Below are positions 8,264 through 15,720 of a stretch of 15,720 bases of DNA, in pieces. The notes beneath the pieces were generated by a model. The model had not been told where the DNA came from. It was given only the letters and a program-made list of their open reading frames with translations, and searched no databases. Positions within the stretch are counted from its first letter, which is position 1. Each line of letters opens with the position of its first letter. The stretch is taken from the NCBI GenBank assembly GCA_023807065.1, contig JAJJLU010004266.1, positions 1-15,720 on the forward strand, read 5' to 3'. Origin of the DNA: Isotricha intestinalis. Taxonomy: Eukaryota > Ciliophora > Litostomatea > Vestibuliferida > Isotrichidae. The translations under genes and the position numbers were made by a program.

Positions 8264-9634
8264 TTAAATAACAAATTTAGCATATTCATTATAATAATGA
8301 TTTAATAATTTTATAAATTGTTCTCTTTTTTCATGATTACCCTCATTCATAAATATATAAGTATTATGTTCGGTGATTGTGATTTCTTCTTTTTCATCAA
8401 TATTTTCATCAATTTCTTCTCCTTGAATAATTTTTTCAGCTTCTTGTAAAAATAATTCTAATTTTAAATGCTTTTTGTTTGATTTTCTTAAATCATTATC
8501 TTCAGAAATTAAAGATAAATAATAAGCCAAAATTATTAATTCATTATCATTTTTTGAATCATAAAATGGAATTATTGGTATTCCATTATTAATATGATAA
8601 GCAAAAGATAAAACTGAATTATCAACAATAACTATATCTTTTAAATTATAATATTTATTTAAAATATCTAAATCTTTAACATAAAAATTTTTTCCATCAA
8701 TTTTAGTAGGAACACAATTATTTCTATATAATCTATTTTTAAAATATTTATTTTCTGGATCAATTTCTTTAAGAATAGCATCAGTATATGAAGAATGACT
8801 TGCAGTGAAAATTACAATATTATATTTTTCTTGAATAATTTCCATAGCTTCAAATAAATGAGGTCTTATATTAATTCCTATTTTAACTTTTTTCTTTGAA
8901 GGTAAAATAATTGGAATAATTTTATCACATTTCTTTTTATCAATTTCCTCATTTTTTATTTCTCCAATACAATGAATTAAAGTTTCATCTAAATCTAAAA
9001 GGGCAATTTTCTTATTTTTATTCTCATTTGGAATTTTTAATTTAACATATTGATAATCAGTTAAATTAGGTTTATTACCTAATTGAGAAATATGTTCAAA
9101 ACATATTTCTGTATATTCATAAAAATCATTTATTTTTTCACTATTATTTAAATTTGAAATTTTATTTGTGTCTAATTTTTGAATTAATTCTTCAACATTA
9201 ACTGAAATACTTCTATTTGGTCTTCTAGTAAATTTTTTTTCAATTTCTATTTGATTATTAATATTTTTGGCATCAATTATTTTATTATATAAAATATCAT
9301 AATTTTTATTGAATAAAGCTAAAGTTTGAGTTTTACTAATTCTATCATTTCTATGAAAGTCTATATGTTCTATTTCATTTTCCTTGTTATTTTCCTCAAT
9401 TAAAGTAAAAGAATCATCTGATTCAGAATTAGTAAAATCTAAATAATTTTCTTTTTCATTATCTGATTTATATCCCGTCATTTCGAATTTAGATTTTTCA
9501 ACTGACATTTTAGAATCGTTTGGAGTAAATGAAACCGCTCTTTTTCTAGTATAATTTGAAGAAGATGAAAATCCAATATTTTTATTTGATGACTTATTTG
9601 AAGGGTAAAAAATATAATTTTCTTCTTCAGACAT
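8264..9634 (-). CDS. FCP1/SCP-type (NIF domain) HAD phosphatase
   Basis: This 456-residue protein has a C-terminal-half HAD phosphatase domain (about 205-395) of the NLI-interacting-factor / CTD-phosphatase family. Motif I is ALLDLDETLIH with catalytic D214 and D216; RPHL (257-260) follows. Motif II is FTAS (276-279), the motif III lysine is K320 in YVKDL, and the VDNS aspartate is D338. The domain is complete, so catalysis is expected. Family members remove phosphate from Ser/Thr, classically on the RNA polymerase II tail (FCP1, SCP) or on lipin (Dullard). Substrate here is unknown: there is no BRCT domain as in FCP1 and no N-terminal membrane segment as in Dullard. The first about 200 residues are Ser/Asn/Glu-rich and probably disordered. 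The C-terminal about 60 residues are acidic then helical. The start is 123 bp from the divergent CK1-CDPK start, so the two may share a promoter. It ends in TAA. Confidence 0.93.
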   Translation of the reverse strand: MSEEENYIFYPSNKSSNKNIGFSSSSNYTRKRAVSFTPNDSKMSVEKSKFEMTGYKSDNEKENYLDFTNSESDDSFTLIEENNKENEIEHIDFHRNDRISKTQTLALFNKNYDILYNKIIDAKNINNQIEIEKKFTRRPNRSISVNVEELIQKLDTNKISNLNNSEKINDFYEYTEICFEHISQLGNKPNLTDYQYVKLKIPNENKNKKIALLDLDETLIHCIGEIKNEEIDKKKCDKIIPIILPSKKKVKIGINIRPHLFEAMEIIQEKYNIVIFTASHSSYTDAILKEIDPENKYFKNRLYRNNCVPTKIDGKNFYVKDLDILNKYYNLKDIVIVDNSVLSFAYHINNGIPIIPFYDSKNDNELIILAYYLSLISEDNDLRKSNKKHLKLELFLQEAEKIIQGEEIDENIDEKEEITITEHNTYIFMNEGNHEKREQFIKLLNHYYNEYAKFVI

Positions 9635-9757
9635 TTATTATAATATTATTTTTCATAAGTTAAAATTTAAATATCCAAAAAAAAAAAATAATAAATTATT
9701 TAAAAAATTTAAAAATTAAAATAAAATCAAAAAAAAAAAAAAAAAAAGAAAAAAATA
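9635..9757. promoter_or_regulatory. compact divergent promoter region with A19 tract
   Basis: Only 123 bp separate the ATG of the minus-strand phosphatase from the ATG of the plus-strand CK1-CDPK, so both promoters and 5' leaders must fit here. The region is nearly all A/T and includes an uninterrupted run of 19 A (9729-9747) just before the CK1-CDPK start, plus a shorter A run near 9678. Such tracts exclude nucleosomes in other eukaryotes. No TATA or initiator motif can be singled out, so the call rests on position. Confidence 0.5.
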
Positions 9758-12700
9758 ATGTCAACACCTTTTGAAACAGGAGAAACTCCAAATGATAAAG
9801 AAAAGAAAAATGAATTATCACAAATAAAAGAAGAGCCAAAAAGAAAAAAGAAGCACAAAAAATCATCGTCGGAATCAGGGAGTTCAAATAGTGAAAGTTC
9901 AAAAGAAAAAGATGAGAAAAAAGAACAATTAATAATGAAAGATTTAATAGCAGAAAATTTTGTAATGTTAACATTAATAGGTAAAGGAGCATTTGGTCAA
10001 ATATATTTATCATATGATATGAGAGATAATATAGAAGTTTCAATAAAAAAAGAAATAAAAAAAACACAAAAAACACCTCAATTAAGAACAGAGGCAAAAA
10101 TATATCAAAGTATATTAAATATATCTTCACAAGATATAACAGGAGTTAAAGCTTTAGCACAAGATGAAGTTCAAGGAGTTCCTCATTTTTATGGAATGGG
10201 AGAATTAGTTGATTGTTATTATTTAATTATTGAATTTTTAGGACCTAATTTAATTGAATTATTTAATTTTTGTGGATGTCATAAATTTACTATTAGTACA
10301 GTTTGTTTACTTGGTTTACAAATGTTAAATAGAATTGAAAATTTACATAAACATCATTATATTCATAGAGATATTAAACCAGAAAATTTTTTAATTGGAA
10401 CTAAGGATAAATCTAATGTTATATTTTTAATTGATTTTGGTTTATCCAAAAGATATAAAAATCCTAAAAATCATCAACATATACCTTATAGAGAAGGAAG
10501 AGCATTAACTGGAACAGCAAGATATGTTTCTATTAATACTCATTTAGGTATTGAACAAAGTAGAAGAGATGATTTAGAAAGTATTGGTTATGTTTTAATA
10601 TTTTTTTTAAAAGGAAATTTACCTTGGCAAGGATTAAAAAATGGAGGAGATAAATATCAAAGAATAATGGAAAAAAAATTACAAATTCCAACTGAAATAT
10701 TATGTTATGGTTTACCTGAGGAAATAATATATTATTTAAATTATTGTAAAAGTTTAAGATTTGAAGATAGACCTGATTATGATTATTTAAGAGGTTTATT
10801 TATTAAATTATTAGGATATTGTAATACACAATATGGTTTAACTAAAAGTATGTTAAAATTTGATTGGTGTTTTGATGATCCTGCAAATTCAATTTGGCAA
10901 ATTTATAATAAAAAAGGAAAAGCAGTTGGATTAAATTCAAGTAATAATAGAGATTCTTTTAGTAAAGAAACTCCTTTAATAGATTCAAAAAAAAATTTTG
11001 ATGATAAAAATAAATTAAGTAATATTAATGAAGTTAAAGAAAATGATTTTGCTAAAAGTAACGAAAATAATCCTGATATTATTCCTGATGATGATGAAGA
11101 AAATTCTTCTTCTGATAGTGATAAAAGTTTAAAATTTGATGATAAAGATGATAAAGAAAAAAATGATAAAAATAATAGTAATAGTAGTGTTGTTGAAAGT
11201 GAGAAAAAAAGTTCAAAAAAAGAGTCTGATGATTCTAATTCAAATAATAATAAAAGTGAAGAAAGTGAAGAAACAATTAAAGAAGATTTTGATGGTATAA
11301 AATTAAATTTAAATGATGTAAATAATATTGAAATAAATAATGAAAATTATTTTGAAGGATTAAATAAAGAAGAAGCTATTGATAAATATATAAATAAAAT
11401 ATTAGAATTAAAAGGAATAAAAAAAAAGCAAATAATAAAAGAAGAAGAAGAAGAAGAAAAAAAATCAAATTCAAAAACAGAAAGTCAAAGTGAATCAAAA
11501 GAAAGTGAAGAAGAAAAACCTTCTCCTCAATTAATAGGAACTAATAATATTAATTTAAAAGATAGTTTAGATATTCCTAATCCAGATGGTAAAGATAGAA
11601 AAAAAAGTCTTTTAAGAAAATCACCTGAAGAAATTCAAAACAAATTAAAAGAAGTTAATAATTTATTAGGTAAGGAACGAAATTCTGCTGTTATTAAAAA
11701 TACTTATAGAAATTCTAAAATGATTTCTATTGAAGAATTAAAAAAATTTCAAGAAATGAATGAAAATAATTTTAAAAATAAAATAGAGAAAAAAGAAAAA
11801 AATAAAAAAAAAAAAAAAGAAAGATATTCAGTTTCATTTAAATTAGATATTAATAAAAATATTAACGGTAAAAAAGAAGAAGAAAAAAATCCTGAAAAAT
11901 TATCTTCAAAATCAAAGGATGATTCAAAGAAAAAGAACAAAATAATTGTTTCAGAAAATGAAATAATACAAAATGAAGATTTTAAAAAAGAAAAAAGTTT
12001 TGAATTGCAAATAAAAAATACAAAAACAGTAAATAATGATTTTAGAAAAAATATATCAAAATTATCTGAGTCAATAGAAGATCCAGATATAAATGTATCA
12101 AAAGAGCATTTAGTAAAAATATCTAAAGAACCATTATCAAAGAAATATTTAATAATAGGAGATTTAGGACATGGTTCATATGGTCAAGTCAAGAAAGTAC
12201 GTCATAAACAATTAAATGAAATAAGAGCATTAAAAATAACAAGTAAGAAAACAACAACTTCAAAAATAGAAATAGATATTTTACGTAAAATTTCCCATCC
12301 AAATATAACAAATATATTTGAAATATATGAAGATTCACGTAAATATTATATACTGATGGAATTTTTACATGGAGGAGAATTATTTGAAGCTATTACTTCT
12401 TCAGGTTCATTTAATGAATTAAGTGCTGCAAAAATAATGAAACAATTATTAAATGCTGTTAATTATCTTCATTCTAATCATATTGTTCATAGAGATTTAA
12501 AACCTGAAAATATTATGTTAACTGAAGAACCTAAAGATGGAAATTATCAAATTAAATTAATTGATTTTGGAGCTGCTTCTACTTTTATTCCAGGAAAAAA
12601 AATTAGTAAATTTATTGGAACTTCATATTATATTGCTCCAGAAGTATTAAAAGAAAATTATGATGAAAAATGTGATGTTTGGTCATGTGGAGTTATATTA

Positions 12701-13534
12701 TATATTTTATTATGTGGTTTCCCTCCTTTTAATGGAAATACTAATTTAGATATTTATCATAATATCAGAACAAGAAATCCTTCTTTTGGAGGGGAAGAAT
12801 GGGAAGATATATCTAAAGATGCTATTGATTTAATTAAAAATATGTTAAATAAAAATCCAAGCAAAAGATTTTCTGCTGAAATGTGTTTAAATCATAAATG
12901 GTTTAAAATATTAGAAGATACTGAGAAAAATAAATGTAAAAACTTTAATAATATACAAAAAAATGCTATTATTCATATGGCACAATTTGTTCAAGAAAAT
13001 AGATTTAAAAAAGCAGTTTTACAATTTATTTCAAGTCAATTTGATCTTCAAAAAGAAGAATCTGATTTAAGAGAAATATTTAAAAGTTTAGATACTTCTG
13101 GAAAAGGACAATTAACAAGAGGAGTTTTTACAGATAAATTAATTGAATTATATGGTGAAAATGACGGGAAAGAATATGCTGATCGAATATTTTCTAATTT
13201 AGATTTAGATGGATCTGGTCAAATTTCTTATGATGAATTTTTAAGTGCTATGATTTCTAGTAAAAAAATTGTCACTGATGAAAGATTAGAAAAAGCTTTT
13301 AAAATTTTTGATAAAGATAATTCAGGAAAATTAAGTGTTCATGAAATTATAAATATATTTGGAGGAGATGAAGATTCTTGGAAAAAAGTTATTCAACAAA
13401 TTGATTTGAACAAAGACGGTGAAGTTGATTTTAATGAATTTAAAATTATGATGACTACTATTGATAATAAAGTTGGTATAAAAAATAATGTTAAATGTAA
13501 AAGAACGGTTACAAAACCTGAAGAAGAGTATTAA
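9758..13534 (+). CDS. casein kinase 1 - CDPK double-kinase fusion protein
   Basis: This is one uninterrupted frame of 1258 residues. The N-terminus is basic and Ser-rich (KRKKKHKKSSSESGSS, 28-43), resembling a nuclear signal. Kinase 1 (about 65-370) is casein kinase 1: GKGAFGQI (75-82), K97, E112, HRDIKPEN (203-210), DFG (226-228), and the CK1 hallmarks GTARYVSINTHLG (from 252) and QSRRDDLES (267-275). A charged Ser/Glu/Lys/Asn linker (about 390-790) follows. Kinase 2 is a CDPK: GHGSYGQV (804-811), K826, E838, HRDLKPEN (911-918), DFG (936-938), APE (960-962), gatekeeper M867. Then come a CDPK junction (about 1055-1105) and four EF hands. EF1 (1112-1123) is degenerate, with Val at position 12; EF2 (1149-1160), EF3 (1185-1196) and EF4 (1216-1227) are canonical. 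Both kinases keep all catalytic residues. Calcium should activate the second and might place the first under calcium control or on common targets; that is inference. There is no Met between residues 668 and 866, so a separate CDPK start is unlikely. It ends in TAA. Confidence 0.95.
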   Translation: MSTPFETGETPNDKEKKNELSQIKEEPKRKKKHKKSSSESGSSNSESSKEKDEKKEQLIMKDLIAENFVMLTLIGKGAFGQIYLSYDMRDNIEVSIKKEIKKTQKTPQLRTEAKIYQSILNISSQDITGVKALAQDEVQGVPHFYGMGELVDCYYLIIEFLGPNLIELFNFCGCHKFTISTVCLLGLQMLNRIENLHKHHYIHRDIKPENFLIGTKDKSNVIFLIDFGLSKRYKNPKNHQHIPYREGRALTGTARYVSINTHLGIEQSRRDDLESIGYVLIFFLKGNLPWQGLKNGGDKYQRIMEKKLQIPTEILCYGLPEEIIYYLNYCKSLRFEDRPDYDYLRGLFIKLLGYCNTQYGLTKSMLKFDWCFDDPANSIWQIYNKKGKAVGLNSSNNRDSFSKETPLIDSKKNFDDKNKLSNINEVKENDFAKSNENNPDIIPDDDEENSSSDSDKSLKFDDKDDKEKNDKNNSNSSVVESEKKSSKKESDDSNSNNNKSEESEETIKEDFDGIKLNLNDVNNIEINNENYFEGLNKEEAIDKYINKILELKGIKKKQIIKEEEEEEKKSNSKTESQSESKESEEEKPSPQLIGTNNINLKDSLDIPNPDGKDRKKSLLRKSPEEIQNKLKEVNNLLGKERNSAVIKNTYRNSKMISIEELKKFQEMNENNFKNKIEKKEKNKKKKKERYSVSFKLDINKNINGKKEEEKNPEKLSSKSKDDSKKKNKIIVSENEIIQNEDFKKEKSFELQIKNTKTVNNDFRKNISKLSESIEDPDINVSKEHLVKISKEPLSKKYLIIGDLGHGSYGQVKKVRHKQLNEIRALKITSKKTTTSKIEIDILRKISHPNITNIFEIYEDSRKYYILMEFLHGGELFEAITSSGSFNELSAAKIMKQLLNAVNYLHSNHIVHRDLKPENIMLTEEPKDGNYQIKLIDFGAASTFIPGKKISKFIGTSYYIAPEVLKENYDEKCDVWSCGVILYILLCGFPPFNGNTNLDIYHNIRTRNPSFGGEEWEDISKDAIDLIKNMLNKNPSKRFSAEMCLNHKWFKILEDTEKNKCKNFNNIQKNAIIHMAQFVQENRFKKAVLQFISSQFDLQKEESDLREIFKSLDTSGKGQLTRGVFTDKLIELYGENDGKEYADRIFSNLDLDGSGQISYDEFLSAMISSKKIVTDERLEKAFKIFDKDNSGKLSVHEIINIFGGDEDSWKKVIQQIDLNKDGEVDFNEFKIMMTTIDNKVGIKNNVKCKRTVTKPEEEY

Positions 13535-13540
13535 ATTTAT

Positions 13541-14258
13541 TTATAAGAAATTATAGAAAGAATTATTTTTATCAGTTGTTATTGAATAAATTATAAATAA
13601 ACTTTTATGAAATTAGTAATATTTTATAAAAATATTATAAAAGTATTTATAAAATTAATTATTTTCAAACCAACAATCAAATGAATTTAGATATGAGTAA
13701 AATAATTTAGATATACAATATTGAATATAAATCAATTATTGAAAAATATCTTTTTCATTTAGTTTTAATTTATAAAATATATATATTATTAATTATATAA
13801 TCTTTACATGTCAATTTTGATTGAAATTTGAATTTGGAGATAATTAAATTTATAGTTATTATATAAAGAACTTATATTATTTATTTAATAATTAAATTTG
13901 AGTAATATTATTATAAGATTAATTCTTATTTTTATAATAACCTTTATTTTACAAATTATTATTTTGAATTTAATTCAATTGTTATCACAAATTCCTTTTA
14001 AATTGTTTTCTAATTTATTGTGAGGAAAATTCTTATTTTTAAGAAAGATTTTATATTCTAATTTTATTAGAATTGGTTTTTTACTTTGACCATTAATATT
14101 ATTAGTTTGAAACTAAATCTTTTCTAATTTACACAAGGAAAATATTTTGTGATATATTAGTATTAGAAATATTTATATTTGTATTTTCTGTTTCTTTCAT
14201 TATATTTTGAGTTTTTATTTCTCATAAATTTAAATAACACATTATAAATTTCTTCCAT
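13541..14258 (-). pseudogene. decayed Asn/Gln-rich gene filling the spacer
   Basis: The minus strand reads as a broken protein of about 239 codons, from ATG 14258 (MEEIYNVLFKFMR) to TAA at 13543. After frame changes near 14220 and 14140 there is CKLEKI-stop-FQTNNINGQSKKPILIKLEY, continuing KNKNFPHNKLENNLKGICDN. From 13981 a single frame runs 147 codons to the final TAA, holding about a dozen TAA and one TGA (13813). It includes GYYKNKN, SYNNITQI, LSPNSNFNQN, KLKLNEKDIFQ, LIYIQYCISKLFYSYLNSF, DCWFENN and SITTDKNNSFYNFL. The Trp, Cys, Gly and Pro codons in frame argue for coding origin. It ends six bases from the stop of the CK1-CDPK gene and starts 69 bp from the divergent HEAT gene, where a real gene would sit. 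I do not recognise the family. Under the standard code it cannot make a full protein; chance resemblance is not excluded. Confidence 0.45.
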
Positions 14259-14327
14259 AAAAAAAATTAAAGAATTTTTTATAAGAACATAATAATTATT
14301 TTATAAATATAAAATATATAATTAAAA

Positions 14328-15720
14328 ATGTACCAAAAGAAAGAAAAAAGTGTTTCATCGTCAAGTTTAGGAGGAAGTAGACCAAGTCCAGGATTAACTT
14401 TAGAAAGTTTATCTTTTAAAAATTTTCCAAAACAAATTCAAAATTCAAAAAGACAAATGAAAGTTCCAGTAAAAGAATCAAAAAATCAAACATATAAAGA
14501 TAAAAGTAATGCAGGTAATTTATATAAATATTCAAGAGGAATAAAAGATGAAGAATTACAAAGAAATTTAGCAAATTATGAATTATTTTTTGAAAAAAAT
14601 TCTAAAAATAAAAATAAAAATATTCTTAAAGCATTTCAAACAAATAATAAAAGTGATATTTATGTACAAAATAATTATAAAGATTCTAATGCTGAAATTC
14701 TTTCAAAAATTTTAGATTCAAATGAAGAATTTTCTCCTAATTCACCTTCAAATTTAAAGATATATCAAAATGAAATAAATCAAATAAAAAATAATAATCA
14801 AAAGGAATTAAACACAGAATCAGATAATCAAAAAAATTATTTAAATACATCTCAAAAAGAAATAAATAATGAAACATATTTATCATCATTAAATGAAACA
14901 TTAACATTATTAGATGCAGTATTTGAGGGATTATCATTAAATGAAAAAATAGAAAAATTAATTCAATTAACAACAGATGAAAGAAGATCAGCTCGTTTAG
15001 GTGCAGTAGTTGCATTATATTTAATATGTAAAAAATATTCTAATGAAATTGATGAAGAACATAAAGGATTAATTATTGAAAATATTGTTTCTTTACTTCA
15101 AACTTATGAAAAACAAGAAGAATTATTTTTAGTTGCTTGTTTAGAAATATGTTGCTTATATGGTCCTATTGATATTCTTATTGAAAATATTGGTTTAATT
15201 TGTATGTTTATTACTGATTTTAATTTCCCTAATTTACAAAAAGCTACTTTTAATTGTTTAATGAATATGGAATATGAAGGAATAAGAACTTTAATTGAAT
15301 TAGCTTCTAAAGATTATCAAGATTATCAAAATTTTATTTTAAATTGTTTAATTCAAACACCTCATATTCAAAAATTAATAATAATAAGAGCTTTATTAAA
15401 TGAAGTTTATTCTAATTCTGCTCAAAGAAGAAATATTGCTTTAAGCGCAATTAATAGAATGCATGAATTAGTTAATGATCCTGATACTTTAGAAAAATTA
15501 GATTCTTTTTTTAATGAACCCAAAATAAAAAAAGAATTTATTGCTTCTATTTTAAGAACTTCTGGTTCTTTAGGAGAAATAATTTTATTAAATGAAATTA
15601 AAACTAATAAAGATTTGGAAGTTAGAAGAGCTATTGCTAATGTTTTTTCATATAGAATACCAAAAAATCCAAAATATTTAAAAATGAAATTAGATAAAAA
15701 TGATACTTATTCAAATACTA
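14328..15720 (+). CDS. HEAT/ARM-like alpha-helical repeat protein (3' end outside window)
   Basis: The frame opens at ATG 14328 (MYQKKEKSVSSSSLGGS) and is still open after 464 codons at the right edge. Residues 1 to about 180 are Ser/Asn/Lys-rich and probably disordered, including many Asn and Gln. From about 185 the sequence becomes helical and Leu-rich, with repeats of HEAT/armadillo type: SARLGAVVALYLICKKYS, then EELFLVACLEICCLYGP, QKATFNCLMNMEYEG, QRRNIALSAINRMHELV and EVRRAIANVFSYRIPKNP. Such solenoids bind other proteins in transport, chromosome and ciliary assemblies, but nothing here tells which. No catalytic motif and no membrane segment are visible. Codon endings change from mostly A before about nt 15000 to mostly T after. 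The promoter must lie within the 69 bp up to the divergent relic, or inside that relic. Confidence 0.82.
   Translation, partial: MYQKKEKSVSSSSLGGSRPSPGLTLESLSFKNFPKQIQNSKRQMKVPVKESKNQTYKDKSNAGNLYKYSRGIKDEELQRNLANYELFFEKNSKNKNKNILKAFQTNNKSDIYVQNNYKDSNAEILSKILDSNEEFSPNSPSNLKIYQNEINQIKNNNQKELNTESDNQKNYLNTSQKEINNETYLSSLNETLTLLDAVFEGLSLNEKIEKLIQLTTDERRSARLGAVVALYLICKKYSNEIDEEHKGLIIENIVSLLQTYEKQEELFLVACLEICCLYGPIDILIENIGLICMFITDFNFPNLQKATFNCLMNMEYEGIRTLIELASKDYQDYQNFILNCLIQTPHIQKLIIIRALLNEVYSNSAQRRNIALSAINRMHELVNDPDTLEKLDSFFNEPKIKKEFIASILRTSGSLGEIILLNEIKTNKDLEVRRAIANVFSYRIPKNPKYLKMKLDKNDTYSNT

Noticed and set aside
9696..10130. 144-codon minus-strand hydrophobic frame
   Set aside because: It is opposite the basic N-terminus of the CK1-CDPK gene and runs through its A19 tract. 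The same applies to 11749-11940 (opposite the linker) and 14737-15015 (opposite the HEAT gene).
1..15720. Genome-wide use of TAA/TAG as Gln (ciliate code)
   Set aside because: The intact genes, including one of 1258 codons, have no in-frame TAA or TAG, use CAA for Gln and end at TAA/TAG just after complete domains.
1..15720. tRNA, rRNA, CRISPR arrays, transposases or long direct repeats
   Set aside because: None was seen. The GC-rich cores expected of tRNA or rRNA genes are absent and no repeat-spacer periodicity is present.

Overview
The window is very AT-rich eukaryotic DNA (above 80 % A+T by eye) with long intronless genes, short spacers and proteins full of Asn, Lys, Glu and Ser. The gene set (a BK-type potassium channel, two calcium-dependent protein kinases with EF hands, a NEK kinase with a DLN motif, a CTD-type phosphatase) points to an alveolate protist, most likely a ciliate macronucleus. 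TAA and TAG end the intact genes, Gln is CAA, and no intact gene has an in-frame stop. The nuclear code therefore looks standard for TAA and TAG, unlike Tetrahymena or Paramecium. A standard-code ciliate, such as a litostome/rumen ciliate or a heterotrich, would fit, but the species is not proven.

Layout, left to right. 1-1179 (+) is the 3' end of a BK/Slo channel gene (RCK2 domain). 1611-3020 (-) is a compact CDPK. 3408-3864 (-) is a small coding relic with frame breaks. 3964-4920 (+) is an Asn-rich protein I do not recognise. 5103-6656 (-) is a NEK kinase. 6933-8005 (-) is a decayed coiled-coil gene. 8264-9634 (-) is a HAD phosphatase of the FCP1/SCP (NIF) family. 9758-13534 (+) is one 1258-residue frame encoding a complete casein kinase 1 domain, a long charged linker, then a complete CDPK with EF hands. 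13541-14258 (-) is a third decayed gene filling the next gap. 14328 to the right edge (+) is the 5' part of a HEAT/ARM-like repeat gene.

The intact genes are mostly signalling genes: a channel, three kinase genes with four kinase domains, and a phosphatase. Calcium would be the shared input for the channel and both CDPK modules. The most unusual item is the CK1-CDPK fusion. Codon choice inside it switches back to the style seen near the starts of other genes about 76 residues before the second kinase, as if a separate gene start were fossilised there. The second theme is that three of the larger spacers are not empty. On the minus strand they read as fragmented proteins interrupted by TAA/TAG and frame changes.
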